A stretch of DNA of 64,000 nt from Aeromonas finlandensis (GCF_000764645.1 NZ_JRGK01000026.1:1-64000); one strand, 5' to 3'; positions 35,700 to 44,781 are shown, numbered from the stretch's first letter. The notes: a model not told the origin generated them from the letters alone. Numbers and translations are program-made.

Positions 35700-36677
35700 T
35701 CATGCAGGATAACCGTCGGCGGCGGGCATGCGCAGCAGCAGCTTGCCGCGCACATGGCCCCCTTCGATGGTCTGGTGGGCCAGCGCCCCCTCAGCCAGAG
35801 CGAACTCACCGGCGAGGGTGACCTTCACCTCCCCCTGACGCAGCAGCATCAACATCTGGCTCAGCTGCTGCTGGTCGGGATGCACCAGCATGCCGACCAC
35901 CTCGATACCCGCCGCGGCACCCGCATCCTTGATCCGCTGGGCGGTAATGGTGGGCACCGTCACCAGGCGGCCGCCCGGCTTAACGCAGGCCAGCGCCGCC
36001 TTGCCGCTCTCGCCCCCCACCAGATCCAGCACCAGATCGACCTGACCGGCCTCTGCCACCACCTCTGCTGGCCAGTTCGCGTCGTGGTAATCCACCATCC
36101 AGCGCGCACCCAGCCCATGCAGGAAGCCATGGTTATCCTGGCTGGCGGTGGCCACCACTTCGGCGCCATAGGCACTGGCAAACTGCACCGCCAGATGGCC
36201 GACGCCACCGGCACCGGCGAGGATCAATACCCGCTGACCACTCTGAAGGCCGCCGTGCTCAAGCAATCCCTGCCAGGCGGTGAGACCGGCCAGCGGCAGC
36301 GCCGCCCCCTGCTGAAGGCTCACCCCGTCGAGCTTGACCAGCTCGCTCTCGCTTGCCACCACAGACTCCCCGTAGCCACCAGCACTCAGGGGAAAACCGA
36401 CCATGCCGCACACCCGATCCCCCTCGACCAGCGAGGTCACACTGGGGCCCACCTTCTCCACCACGCCGGAGAGGTCATAACCGGGCGTCCAGGGCAGATT
36501 GTCCTTGTTCTGGGCCGCCGCCCAGCCAAGACCAGCGCGGGTCTTGGCATCGATGGGGTTAACCCCCGCAAAGCAGATGCGCACCCGCACTTCGCCATCG
36601 GCTGGCACCTTATCGAGGGAGGGGTTGAGCTTGAGTACCGAGGGGTCACCGAATGCGGTAATCTGTAGTTGCGTCAT
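35700..36677 (-). CDS. Zinc-independent MDR quinone oxidoreductase
   Basis: 325-residue medium-chain dehydrogenase/reductase of the quinone oxidoreductase group. The GroES-like N-terminus has VRICFAGVNPIDAKTR and PGYDLSGVVEKVG. The Rossmann domain has LILAGAGGVGHLAVQFA, the AxxGxxG NADPH motif. Zinc-ligand cysteines are absent. It probably uses NADPH to reduce quinones or enones. Start ATG 36677 gives the family N-terminus MTQLQITAFG; an ATG four codons upstream is an alternative. It is divergent from the small membrane protein gene at 36734. Confidence 0.88.
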   Translation of the reverse strand: MTQLQITAFGDPSVLKLNPSLDKVPADGEVRVRICFAGVNPIDAKTRAGLGWAAAQNKDNLPWTPGYDLSGVVEKVGPSVTSLVEGDRVCGMVGFPLSAGGYGESVVASESELVKLDGVSLQQGAALPLAGLTAWQGLLEHGGLQSGQRVLILAGAGGVGHLAVQFASAYGAEVVATASQDNHGFLHGLGARWMVDYHDANWPAEVVAEAGQVDLVLDLVGGESGKAALACVKPGGRLVTVPTITAQRIKDAGAAAGIEVVGMLVHPDQQQLSQMLMLLRQGEVKVTLAGEFALAEGALAHQTIEGGHVRGKLLLRMPAADGYPA

Positions 36678-36733
36678 TGCACAATCCATCCTGTTGATTG
36701 ATCAAGGGTCAACAGAATAACAGCGAGGACACC

Positions 36734-36901
36734 ATGGCTCGAATGTTTCTTATTCCTCTGTTGCTGGCACTGGGGTGGTGGGCGTTTCTGCTCTACTTCC
36801 GCATCCCGCTCAAACAGGGGGCCAAGGGGTTTTACTGGATCATCGGCATCGGTGGCGGACTGGCCGCCTTCCTCAGCCTGATGATGGTGCTGACTCACTG
36901 A
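36734..36901 (+). CDS. Small membrane protein of unknown function
   Basis: 55 residues, nearly all hydrophobic, with two predicted membrane segments (FLIPLLLALGWWAFLLYF and FYWIIGIGGGLAAFLSLMMVL) joined by a short basic loop RIPLKQGAKG. The start ATG follows GAGGACACC. A terminator follows directly, so it is a complete small gene. No function is known to me; small hairpin membrane proteins of this kind often assist respiratory or transport complexes, but nothing nearby supports that here. Confidence 0.65.
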   Translation: MARMFLIPLLLALGWWAFLLYFRIPLKQGAKGFYWIIGIGGGLAAFLSLMMVLTH

Positions 36902-36922
36902 GTGCACTGCCACTCGATAACG

Positions 36923-36953
36923 AAAAAGGCCACCGTATTCCGGTGGCCTTCTT
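36923..36953. terminator. Bidirectional hairpin terminator
   Basis: AAGGCCACCG-TATTC-CGGTGGCCTT between the convergent small membrane gene and the gene at 36955, with an A run on one side and TTCTTAT on the other. Confidence 0.8.
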
Positions 36954-36954
36954 A

Positions 36955-37968
36955 TCATCCGGGTTGCAGCTCCTGCGCCGGATTGAGGTAGTAGTGGCGA
37001 TTGCTCCCCTGCCCCAGTACCCCCTGCGACAGCAGATGGTGGAACACCCGATCCACCTCCTCCAGCGAGAGTGACAGCGCCTGCGCCACCGAGCGCTTGC
37101 TGCACTTGAGCTCACCGCTCACCAACGCACCGCGCACCTGCGCCAGCACTTCGGGGGCGGGCTCGGGAGGCATCATGGGCTCGGGCTGCGCCGCCATCGC
37201 CAGCGCTTCCTGCGCCTCAAGGCGGGCTCGCTCCTGCTGCCAGCGCCACATCCGGCGAAAGCGGTTCTCCTCGCCGATCAGGCTGACGAAGAAGGCACCG
37301 AACACGTCGAGCAGCACCGAGAGGAAGCAGACCAGCAGGAACTGCACCTGACTGATGCTCATCCCCACCCCGTCCGCCAAGCTGCTCATCAGCCCCAACA
37401 TGGAGGATTGTTCGTTGACCGGCTTGGCATCGCGCTGCTGGCGCAGCTCATCCTGCTGCAAACGCAGCTTGGTGTTGGCGTGCTGCAGGGAGGAGACGCC
37501 GCTGGAGATGCGCTCCAGCTCGATATATTTACGGGCCGCCTCCTCGTTGAGCTGGATCTGCCGCTCGATGCTGGCGATCTGCTCGTCGAAGCGGGCAAGC
37601 TCCCGCTCGTGGCGCGCCTGCTGGCTCAGTACCGTGTTGGTGGCGCTGTTGATGCCACCGATACTGCCGCCGATGGAGATGGCCGCCAGCACGCTGTAGA
37701 ACAGCAGCGACCAGAAGGCGCCGCTCAAATCCCGCCGCGCCTTGCGCTCACCGTACTCGTACCAGACGTAAAACTTGCCCAGTTCGAAGATGATGGCCAG
37801 CCCGCCAAACAGCCACTTCATCAGCGGGTTGTCATCGATGGAGAGAAACAGCAGCAGGGAGAAGATGATGGAGGCCAGAATGGCCAGCCCGGTGAAACTG
37901 TATACCGTCGTCAGAGCAAACCACCCCTTGGGGTAGCGCAGTGCGGAGGAGTCCTGTGTGGTCATCAT
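36955..37968 (-). CDS. Unrecognised membrane protein with coiled coil and winged-helix-like C-terminus
   Basis: 337 residues. Membrane segments at about 17-42, 50-70 and 84-106, then a long heptad-like region 112-182 rich in Glu, Arg, Gln and Leu (ERELARFDEQIASIERQI), a fourth membrane segment 205-232, and a basic stretch EENRFRRMWRWQQERARLE. After a Pro/Met linker (262-272), residues 273-330 look like a winged helix: VRGALVSGELKCSKRSVAQA, then EEVDRVFHHLLSQGVL and a YYLNP wing. A family name is not recognised. A mobile-element or transport accessory role is possible; DNA binding is only a guess. It is flanked by a terminator and reads as a single gene. Confidence 0.7.
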   Translation of the reverse strand: MMTTQDSSALRYPKGWFALTTVYSFTGLAILASIIFSLLLFLSIDDNPLMKWLFGGLAIIFELGKFYVWYEYGERKARRDLSGAFWSLLFYSVLAAISIGGSIGGINSATNTVLSQQARHERELARFDEQIASIERQIQLNEEAARKYIELERISSGVSSLQHANTKLRLQQDELRQQRDAKPVNEQSSMLGLMSSLADGVGMSISQVQFLLVCFLSVLLDVFGAFFVSLIGEENRFRRMWRWQQERARLEAQEALAMAAQPEPMMPPEPAPEVLAQVRGALVSGELKCSKRSVAQALSLSLEEVDRVFHHLLSQGVLGQGSNRHYYLNPAQELQPG

Positions 37969-38220
37969 GAAGGGGTGTGCTGTGCAGGAAAAGTTGGCTG
38001 CCGATTATAGTCGTCAGGCCCGCACAGAGAAGGGCAAATGACTGAATTCCTTCAGATTGCCCCCCAGCTGCCCAGAGTGCGACCAAAACGGATAAATCGG
38101 CAGCAGAAAAGCGGTACAATCCCCCCCTGACTTGATCGTATGGTGGGATGGGGTACGGTTCCGCTCGGGTTCAGCCCCGATCTGTACACTCATCCGCCGT
38201 TGCAATTATCCGAGGCCATC

Positions 38221-38517
38221 ATGAACAGTACGACCACTTTGCTACTCTCCCTTCTTCTGGTTACCGGCAGCGCCGCTGCGACACAGCAATATCAAGAGAG
38301 CAGTGGCTCAGAATTCTCCGTCGATGAGCTCAAATTCAATCTGGACTGGGATGACAAGCAATTCGGCTGGACCCAGAACGACTGCCTCGACTTGGGGGTC
38401 GGCGAATCCGCCCCGGCCGACTGCAAGGCGGTCAAATTCAATCTGGAAGATGAAGAGAACCGCAACCAGCCTCCCAGCACCAACCAGCTCTCAGCCCCTC
38501 AGGGCAACAACCAGTAA
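38221..38517 (+). CDS. Small secreted two-cysteine protein, unknown
   Basis: 98-residue precursor with a Sec signal peptide (LLLSLLLVTGSAAA, cleavage near AAA|TQQY). The 79-residue mature part is acidic and contains a short internal duplication, DELKFNLDWDDKQ and KAVKFNLEDEENR. Two cysteines (NDCLDLG and ADCKAV) lie between the copies and could form a disulfide in the periplasm. The tail is Asn/Gln/Pro-rich. The start ATG follows CCGAGGCCATC. No family is recognised. It converges with fpr. Confidence 0.7.
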   Translation: MNSTTTLLLSLLLVTGSAAATQQYQESSGSEFSVDELKFNLDWDDKQFGWTQNDCLDLGVGESAPADCKAVKFNLEDEENRNQPPSTNQLSAPQGNNQ

Positions 38518-38555
38518 TGGTCAGGGGCCAACCGTGGCCCCGACTCCATTGACCG

Positions 38556-39299
38556 TTACCAGTAATTCTCCGCACTGATATTGCCCGGCGCACGCCGCAG
38601 ATTTTTGGCCAACCCCAGTGCCAGCAAGGTCTGCTGGGTCTCTTTCACCATCTCCGGGTTACCGCAGATCAGCACCTGACTCAGTTCGGGTGAGAAGTCC
38701 AACCCCACCCGCGCCTGCAACTGGCCGTTGGCAATCGCCGCCGGGATCCGCCCTGCCATCGCATCGGGCCACGGCTCACGGCTGACAAAGGGAACATAAC
38801 GAAAGCGCTTGCCGTATTGTTCGGCAAAGCTGGCGATGAGCGGCTGATAACTGAGCTCTTCTCCTTTGCGCACCCCGTGTACCAGCACCAGATCCTCGAA
38901 ACGGTTGAAGGCCTCGCCATCGGCCAGCATGGAGAGGAACGGGCCGATGGCAGTGCCGGTCGAGAGCAGCCAGAGATCGCGCCCGGCAGGCACCTCATCC
39001 AGCGTCAGAAAGCCACTCGCCTGAGATTGCACCAGCAGGGTGTCACCCGCTTGCAGCGAGCCGAGCGAGGGGGTCAGTTCGCCGCTCGGGATCTCGACCA
39101 GATAGAATTCGTGCCAGGGTGCAGAGGGGGGATTGACGAAGGAGTAAGCGCGTTGAATGCGCCGCTCACCCTGCTCGAGGGCCAGCTTGGTGAATTGACC
39201 TGCCTTGTAGGGGGCCAGATCGGCCGCTACGCGCAGGGAGAACAGGGTGGGTGTCCACTCGATGCGTTCGATGACGCGACCCTCGACCCAGGCTGCCAT
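38556..39299 (-). CDS. fpr: Ferredoxin/flavodoxin-NADP reductase
   Basis: 247-residue Fpr. FAD-binding RAYSFVN (RxYS) and GELTPSLGSLQAGD, NADP-binding LLSTGTAIGPFLSML and LVHGVRKGEELSY, and the C-terminal NYW aromatic residue typical of the bacterial class are present. It transfers electrons between NADPH and flavodoxin or ferredoxin, for example for radical-SAM enzyme activation and oxidative-stress response. ATG 39299 follows GGAGGAGATC. Confidence 0.95.
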   Translation of the reverse strand: MAAWVEGRVIERIEWTPTLFSLRVAADLAPYKAGQFTKLALEQGERRIQRAYSFVNPPSAPWHEFYLVEIPSGELTPSLGSLQAGDTLLVQSQASGFLTLDEVPAGRDLWLLSTGTAIGPFLSMLADGEAFNRFEDLVLVHGVRKGEELSYQPLIASFAEQYGKRFRYVPFVSREPWPDAMAGRIPAAIANGQLQARVGLDFSPELSQVLICGNPEMVKETQQTLLALGLAKNLRRAPGNISAENYW

Positions 39300-39349
39300 A
39301 AAGATCTCCTCCAACGGAACAGACCTTCACTCTACCCCCGGGCCCCAAA

Positions 39350-39380
39350 ATAAAAAACCCGCGCAAGAGCGCGGGTTTTT
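39350..39380 (-). terminator. Terminator of the rpsF-rpsR-rplI operon
   Basis: CCCGCGC-AAGA-GCGCGGG with A and T runs on both sides, 20 bp beyond the rplI stop. Confidence 0.88.
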
Positions 39381-39399
39381 CTGCAAAAGCGAAACGCTA

Positions 39400-39846
39400 T
39401 TACAGGGCAACAACCTGGATCTGTACGGTTGCTTTAACGTCAGCGTGCAGCTGAACAGCAACTTCGTAGTCACCGGTGTTACGCAGAACGTTGCCCATGC
39501 GGACTTCGCTCTTGGCAACGGCTACGCCGGCAGCAGTGATGGCTTCAGCCACGTCACGGGTACCGATGGAACCGAACAGCTTGCCTTCGTCGCCAGACTT
39601 GGAAGCGATAACCACGGTAGCCAGTTCGGCCAGCTTGGCAGCACGCTCTTCAGCAGCAGCTTTGTTGGCAGCCAGTTTGGCTTCCAGCTCAGCGCGACGA
39701 GCACCGAAAGCTTCGATGTTGGCCTTGGTGGCCATAACAGCTTTGCCTTGCGGGATCAGATAGTTACGGGCGTAGCCAGCTTTAACAGCGACTTGATCAC
39801 CCAAACCGCCCAGTTTGGCGATTTTGTCGAGCAGGATAACTTGCAT
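39400..39846 (-). CDS. rplI: 50S ribosomal protein L9
   Basis: 148-residue L9. The N-terminal [19 protein letters not shown] and [13 protein letters not shown] form the rRNA-binding domain, followed by the long connecting helix ([19 protein letters not shown]) and the C-terminal domain. Last gene of the rpsF operon, 52 bp after rpsR. The length is typical. Confidence 0.97.
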   Translation of the reverse strand: MQVILLDKIAKLGGLGDQVAVKAGYARNYLIPQGKAVMATKANIEAFGARRAELEAKLAANKAAAEERAAKLAELATVVIASKSGDEGKLFGSIGTRDVAEAITAAGVAVAKSEVRMGNVLRNTGDYEVAVQLHADVKATVQIQVVAL

Positions 39847-39898
39847 TACCTTTCCTCTATAAATTTCGTTGAGTTAGGCTTAAGTGCCGGGCCGATTC

Positions 39899-40141
<243 letters not shown>

Positions 40142-40159
40142 CTATTCAGTGATCCAGAA

Positions 40160-40546
40160 TTACTCTTCGGAAGCAGCTTCAGTAGCTTCTTCACGGCGCT
40201 CGTCGTCACGACGGACAAAACGCTCTTCCTTGGCCTTGGCCATCGGAGAAACTTCAGTCACAGCGTGCTTGGTGCGCATGATCATGTTGCGGATAACGGC
40301 ATCGTTGAAGCGGAAGTTGGTTTCCAGCTCATCGATAACGGCTTGCTCTGCTTCTACGTTCATCAGAACGTAGTGGGCTTTGTGCAGTTTGTCGATCGGG
40401 TAAGCCAGCTGACGACGGCCCCAATCTTCCAGGCGATGAATGGTACCACCGGAGGTGGTGATAGCGCCGGTGTAACGCTCGATCATGCCGGGTACTTGCT
40501 CGCTCTGGTCCGGATGAACCATGAAGACGATTTCGTAATGACGCAT
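40160..40546 (-). CDS. rpsF: 30S ribosomal protein S6
   Basis: 128-residue S6. [39 protein letters not shown] and [10 protein letters not shown] are standard. The C-terminus has an acidic tail ([10 protein letters not shown]); in E. coli glutamates are added to S6 post-translationally by RimK. The first gene of the operon, preceded by a GC-rich hairpin that may be the S6:S18 autoregulatory site. Start ATG follows TAAGGAGC. Confidence 0.97.
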   Translation of the reverse strand: MRHYEIVFMVHPDQSEQVPGMIERYTGAITTSGGTIHRLEDWGRRQLAYPIDKLHKAHYVLMNVEAEQAVIDELETNFRFNDAVIRNMIMRTKHAVTEVSPMAKAKEERFVRRDDERREEATEAASEE

Positions 40547-40570
40547 TTTAGCTCCTTACGGATTAATTCA

Positions 40571-40603
40571 GCCTCCGCCCAGGTGCAGCCAGACCTCGGA
40601 GGC
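40571..40603 (-). promoter_or_regulatory. Candidate S6:S18 autoregulatory leader hairpin
   Basis: On the minus strand GCCTCCG and CGGAGGC form a perfect 7-bp outer stem enclosing an AGGT/ACCT inner stem, with an unpaired GGG on one side, about 25 bp before the rpsF ATG. A bulged hairpin in this leader is the known S6:S18 target in many bacteria; I have not matched the exact consensus. Confidence 0.5.
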
Positions 40604-40726
40604 AAGGAACGTAATGGTGTTTAGTCGCTGCTTTTCTAGGGCGGCGTATTGTACGAAATCACATCCCTCACTGCAACTGGCAGCCACAGATGTTTTTACC
40701 GATGGAAATCATCAAAAATAACAATT

Positions 40727-40745
40727 GATAATGATTATCATTTAG
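40727..40745. promoter_or_regulatory. Fur box upstream of mntH
   Basis: GATAATGATTATCATTTAG matches 15 of 19 positions of the Fur consensus GATAATGATAATCATTATC, about 40 bp before the mntH start codon. It implies iron-dependent repression; a separate MntR site was not recognised. Confidence 0.75.
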
Positions 40746-40783
40746 ATCTATTCTCTCTTCATATCCTTATGGAGGGTGATGAC

Positions 40784-42007
40784 ATGCAACCCGCACTGAC
40801 TACAACGATTCCGCCCCGCAAATTCAAACTGACCCTGCTTGGACCTGCCTTTATCGCCGCCATCGGCTACATAGATCCGGGCAACTTCGCCACCAATATC
40901 CAGGCGGGCTCTACCTTCGGCTACCAGCTGCTCTGGGTAGTGGTGTGGGCCAACCTGATGGCCATGGTGGTGCAGACTCTCTCGGCCAAACTCGGCATCG
41001 TCACCGGCAAGAATCTGGCGGAGCACATCCGCGACCGGCTGCCGAAACCGGCGGTCTGGGCCTACTGGGTACAGGCGGAGATCATCGCCATGGCCACCGA
41101 TCTCGCTGAATTCATTGGCGCCGCAGTCGGCTTCAAGCTGCTGCTCGGCGTGACCTTGCTTGAGGGGGCCTGCATCACCGCCGTGGCGACCTGGGGGATC
41201 CTGATGTTGCAATCCCGCGGCCAGAAACCGCTGGAGTTCGTGGTCGGTGGCCTGTTGCTGTTTGTCGCGGCGGCCTACATCGTCGAACTGATCTTCTCCC
41301 GCCCCCATCTGCCCAGCCTGCTGGAGGGCGCCCTCTTCCCTGGCCTGCCCAACAGCGATGCCGTCTATCTGGCAGCCGGGGTGCTCGGTGCCACCGTGAT
41401 GCCCCACGTCATCTACCTGCACTCGGCGCTGACCCAGCACACTCAGGATCAGGGCTCGGTCAGCCAACGGCTGCACACCACCCGGGTCGACGTGGCGATT
41501 GCCATGACCATCGCCGGCTTCGTCAATCTGGCGATGATGGCGATGGCAGCAGCCGCCTTTCATAGCTCGGGCCACCAGCAAGTCGCAGAGCTGGAGTCCG
41601 CCTACCAGACCCTGACCCCGCTGCTGGGTCAGGCAGCAGCCACCCTGTTTGGCCTCTCACTGGTCGCGTCCGGCATCAGCTCTACCGTGGTGGGCACACT
41701 GGCCGGGCAAGTGGTGATGCAGGGCTTCGTGCGCTTTACCATCCCGCTCTGGCTGCGTCGCGCCATCACCATGATCCCCGCCTTCGTGGTGATCGCCATG
41801 GGGCTCAACACCACAGAAATTCTGGTACTGAGTCAGGTGGTGCTGAGCTTTGGCATCGCGCTGGCCCTGATCCCGCTGTTGATGCTGACTGGCAATCAGG
41901 AGCTGATGGGGAAACATCGCAACCACCCAGTCACGCAGGCCATCGGCCGCCTTATCGTCGCACTGGTGATTGGCCTCAATGCCTATCTGCTGGTCGCAAT
42001 GCTCTAA
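40784..42007 (+). CDS. mntH: Nramp-family Mn2+/Fe2+:H+ symporter
   Basis: 407-residue Nramp transporter. The metal-binding DPGN of TM1 is in [18 protein letters not shown], and the TM6 metal-binding MPH is in [14 protein letters not shown]. Eleven membrane segments are expected. It imports Mn2+, and possibly Fe2+, with protons at the inner membrane, often for resistance to peroxide. ATG 40784 is used because it follows GGAGGGTGATGAC; starts further upstream lie across the Fur box. Confidence 0.95.
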   Translation: MQPALTTTIPPRKFKLTLLGPAFIAAIGYIDPGNFATNIQAGSTFGYQLLWVVVWANLMAMVVQTLSAKLGIVTGKNLAEHIRDRLPKPAVWAYWVQAEIIAMATDLAEFIGAAVGFKLLLGVTLLEGACITAVATWGILMLQSRGQKPLEFVVGGLLLFVAAAYIVELIFSRPHLPSLLEGALFPGLPNSDAVYLAAGVLGATVMPHVIYLHSALTQHTQDQGSVSQRLHTTRVDVAIAMTIAGFVNLAMMAMAAAAFHSSGHQQVAELESAYQTLTPLLGQAAATLFGLSLVASGISSTVVGTLAGQVVMQGFVRFTIPLWLRRAITMIPAFVVIAMGLNTTEILVLSQVVLSFGIALALIPLLMLTGNQELMGKHRNHPVTQAIGRLIVALVIGLNAYLLVAML

Positions 42008-42028
42008 CAAACCGTAAAACCAAGAGAA

Positions 42029-42064
42029 GAGGGGCTCATTAACGCTGGTTAATGAGCCCCTTCG
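42029..42064 (+). terminator. Terminator after mntH
   Basis: GGGGCTCATTAAC-GCTG-GTTAATGAGCCCC, a perfect 13-bp stem followed by TTCGCACTTT, 23 bp past the stop. Confidence 0.75.
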
Positions 42065-42120
42065 CACTTTGGCGTATGCTGCCGCTTTCTCTTCTCATTT
42101 CTCGTTGCGGGAGCCTTGCC

Positions 42121-42978
42121 ATGGAACATACCCGAGTCAGCTTCGTGCTGGGCCATCATCAGGAGCAGGCCAGCGTAGTCTGCTGCCAGCGCGGTGACAC
42201 CACGCTGCTGGTCACCGACCTCACTCCTTTTCATCCCCAAAGCCACCTCTGGCCCGATCAGCCGGGGGATGTGGGCCATGCTCGCTGGGAAGGGGGCGAC
42301 GCCGCCATCGGCCCTTGCCGGATGGGGGCCATCAACCCGGATGGTGAGCTGTTCGTCGACAGCGCCATTCCGGTCAAGCGGGGCGCTGAGGGGTGGCATT
42401 TCGTGGTGGTCCATCCGCTGATCGGTGACCACCCGCTGGCTGTTGGCAGCCAGGTCGAGTTACAGGTGGATAGCGCTGCCCGCTACGCCCTGAGTCTGGG
42501 CCACAGCGGTTGCCATCTGGCGGCGCTCGCCCTCAACCGAGCGCTTATCCCCTACTGGCGCAAGGAGGTGAGTGAGCGCGATGCACTGGGCCAACCCGAT
42601 TTCGACCGCCTCGCCATCCAGAGTTCACGGGTCGAACCATCTGGTTCGAGCGAGCAGTACCGCATCGGCAAGAGCCTGCGCAAGAAGGGGGTCAACAGCG
42701 AAGTGCTGCTGGCGGATCTGGCACTGATTGAAGAGAAGGTCAATCAGCAGTTGGCCGACTGGATCGCAGCTGGGGGCGAGATCCGCCGCAGCCGCGCTGG
42801 CGAGGCGATCATCGATTCCCGTTACTGGCACTGCACGCTGGAAGGCCAGGAGGTGACCATCCCCTGTGGCGGCACCCATGTCGCCACCCTCGCCGAGCTC
42901 TGCCAGGTCAAGGTGCAGCTCACTCTGGTGGAAGAGGGCTTTGCCATGCTGACCCGGGTCACCCCGACCCACCGCTAA
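42121..42978 (+). CDS. AlaX-type alanyl-tRNA editing protein
   Basis: 285-residue free-standing editing domain related to the AlaRS second additional domain, which hydrolyses Ser- or Gly-mischarged tRNA-Ala. The metal-binding motifs are recognisable: HSGCH in LSLGHSGCHLAALAL (usual HxxxH) and IPCGGTHVATL (usual CxxxH). The N-terminal barrel is somewhat diverged. Start ATG 42121 is 2 bases after GCC; the ribosome-binding site GGGAG is about 12 bases upstream. Monocistronic, converging on a LysR gene across a strong hairpin. Confidence 0.85.
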   Translation: MEHTRVSFVLGHHQEQASVVCCQRGDTTLLVTDLTPFHPQSHLWPDQPGDVGHARWEGGDAAIGPCRMGAINPDGELFVDSAIPVKRGAEGWHFVVVHPLIGDHPLAVGSQVELQVDSAARYALSLGHSGCHLAALALNRALIPYWRKEVSERDALGQPDFDRLAIQSSRVEPSGSSEQYRIGKSLRKKGVNSEVLLADLALIEEKVNQQLADWIAAGGEIRRSRAGEAIIDSRYWHCTLEGQEVTIPCGGTHVATLAELCQVKVQLTLVEEGFAMLTRVTPTHR

Positions 42979-42992
42979 CCCCGCCGCCTTCA

Positions 42993-43027
42993 CAACAAGC
43001 GCCGCCCCCATGTGGCGGCGCTTGTTG
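42993..43027. terminator. Strong hairpin between alaX and the LysR gene
   Basis: CAACAAGCGCCGCC-CCCATGT-GGCGGCGCTTGTTG, a perfect 14-bp stem between convergent genes; no T tract on either side. Confidence 0.6.
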
Positions 43028-43054
43028 AGCGCACTCTCTCGCAAGGGACCCCGG

Positions 43055-43948
43055 CTAGCGAGGGATCCCGGCACCCAGCTGGTCAGCGATCGCATCCATC
43101 AAGGCCCTCACCCGGCGCGGTTGACTGCGACTCGAGGGATAGACCAGCTGCAAGCGGGAAGGGGTAGTCGAAAAGGGGGCCAGCACCTCCAGCAGCGCGC
43201 CTCTGGCCAGATCCTCCTGCACATCCCACCAGGATTTGAAACAGAGCCCCAGCCCCTGCAGACACCACTGGCGTACCAGCAGACCGTTGTTGGTCACCCG
43301 TCGTCCGGCCACCTGCACCCGATAGGGGGCACCCCCAACCTCGAATCCCCAGCTGCGATCGGGGGTATCGCCAAAGCGCATCACCAGACAGTCGTGCCGC
43401 TGCAACTCGTCCGGATGACGGGGGATGCCCCGCCGCCGCAAGTAATCCGGGGAGGCGCACACCATCCTGCGGGTCTCGCCCAGCGAAATGGCACGCAGCG
43501 AACTGTCGGCAAGGGTGCCGTAACGCAGGGCGAAGTCGATCCCCTGCCCCACCAGATCCACATACCCGTCGGTCAGGTTGAGATCAATGGTGACGCCGGG
43601 GTGCGTCTCCATGAACTGATCCAGCAAAGGGACCAGCCGGGTACTCCCCAGATCCACCGGCGCACTGAGGCGAATCGGGCCCGCCATCTCTTGACTGCCC
43701 AACTGGATGCGACGCAGCAGATCGTCTGCGTCGGCCAGCAAGCGGCGCCCCTCCTCCACCAGCAGACGCCCCTCCTCGGTAAGGCTGATGGAACGCGTGG
43801 TACGCGTCAGCAGGGCAACCCCATAGTGACGCTCCAGGGCGGCGAGGCGCTCGGAGACAGTAGCCGGGGAGAGTCCCAGCTCGCGCCCCGCAGCGGAGAG
43901 CCCCCCTTTCTCCACGATGGTCAGGAAAAGTGCCAGATTATCCAACAT
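43055..43948 (-). CDS. LysR-family transcriptional regulator
   Basis: 297-residue LysR regulator of the CrgA/YafC type. N-terminal winged helix: LFLTIVEKGGLSAAGRELG, then SPATVSERLAALERHYG. The effector domain includes IRLSAPVDLGSTRLVPLL and HDCLVMRFGDTPDRSWGF, typical of this subgroup. ATG 43948 is after GCGAGC; an ATG four codons upstream is possible. It is divergent from the SDR-MFS-VOC-SBP cluster, 147 bp away, and is its likely regulator. Confidence 0.87.
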   Translation of the reverse strand: MLDNLALFLTIVEKGGLSAAGRELGLSPATVSERLAALERHYGVALLTRTTRSISLTEEGRLLVEEGRRLLADADDLLRRIQLGSQEMAGPIRLSAPVDLGSTRLVPLLDQFMETHPGVTIDLNLTDGYVDLVGQGIDFALRYGTLADSSLRAISLGETRRMVCASPDYLRRRGIPRHPDELQRHDCLVMRFGDTPDRSWGFEVGGAPYRVQVAGRRVTNNGLLVRQWCLQGLGLCFKSWWDVQEDLARGALLEVLAPFSTTPSRLQLVYPSSRSQPRRVRALMDAIADQLGAGIPR

Positions 43949-43995
43949 TATTGCTCGCAATTTCCGAAATATGAATTCAGATTAAGCGAGATTAT

Positions 43996-44007
43996 CAGAA
44001 ATATCTG
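43996..44007. promoter_or_regulatory. Short dyad in the LysR-SDR divergent region
   Basis: CAGA-AATA-TCTG in an AT-rich stretch between the divergent LysR and SDR genes; a possible LysR binding half of a larger site. Weak by itself. Confidence 0.3.
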
Positions 44008-44095
44008 TCGAATATATCCTCTCTCCATCTCGTGCCAACCCGTGATGGCCCTCATCCGGATCGGCTATCTGCACCTTTTTAGAGAGGAATCGATC

Positions 44096-44767
44096 ATGTC
44101 ATTTACTGCACAAACGCTCTCCGTGGTGATCGGTGGTCACAGTGGCATTGGTGAGGCGGTCGTCGCCGCCCTGAGCAACCGACCCGGCCGGGTGATCGCA
44201 GCCAGTCGCCGCGACGGGGTCGATGTGACCGACCCCGCCACGCTGGAGGCATTCTTCCAGCGCCATGGCCCACTGGATCATCTGGTGATCACCGCAGGCT
44301 CCCAGGCGCCGGGGGGCCATTTTCTGGCCCTCGACAACGCCGCCGCCAAATCGGCCTTCGACACCAAATTCTGGGGCACCCTTGCCATCATCAAGGCTGC
44401 CGCCCCGCACTTGAAGCCCAATGGCAGCATTACGCTGACCTCTGGCTTTCTGGCCCGCAAAACGGTACCCGGCACGCTGGTCAAAACCGCCATGAATGCG
44501 GCGCTGGAGGCCAGTGCAAAAATCCTGGCGCGCGAGCTGGCCCCCCTGCGGATCAACGTGGTCAGCCCGGGCCTGACCGACACCAGCGCCTATCAGGCGA
44601 TGTCCCCCGAGTCACGCCAGGCCATGCTGGAGCGGGCCGCCACAACCTTGCCTGCCGGTCGCTACGGTCGCGCGCAGGACATCGCCGCAGGCTACCTGCT
44701 GGCCATCGACAACCCCTTTATGACCGGCGCCACCATCGATCTCGATGGCGGAGCCCTCATCAACTGA
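44096..44767 (+). CDS. Short-chain dehydrogenase-like protein lacking the catalytic tyrosine
   Basis: 223-residue SDR. The nucleotide-binding GGHSGIGEA (12-20), LVITAGSQA (NNAG-like), SITLTSGFLA with Ser116, ELAPLRINVVSPGLTDT and the C-terminal TGATIDLDGGALIN are all SDR features. The active-site YxxxK reads GTLVK: Lys130 is kept but the Tyr position holds Gly126. An atypical mechanism or a binding role is possible; some small bacterial SDR subgroups share this. The start ATG is 6 bases after AGAGAGGAAT. It leads a cluster with the MFS gene 14 bp downstream. Confidence 0.82.
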   Translation: MSFTAQTLSVVIGGHSGIGEAVVAALSNRPGRVIAASRRDGVDVTDPATLEAFFQRHGPLDHLVITAGSQAPGGHFLALDNAAAKSAFDTKFWGTLAIIKAAAPHLKPNGSITLTSGFLARKTVPGTLVKTAMNAALEASAKILARELAPLRINVVSPGLTDTSAYQAMSPESRQAMLERAATTLPAGRYGRAQDIAAGYLLAIDNPFMTGATIDLDGGALIN

Positions 44768-44781
44768 ACAGCAGGGGAACC

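Noticed and set aside
43010..44095. N-terminal extension of the SDR frame
   Set aside because: The upstream part is antisense to the LysR gene; the SDR domain begins at the ATG at 44096 with its own ribosome-binding site.
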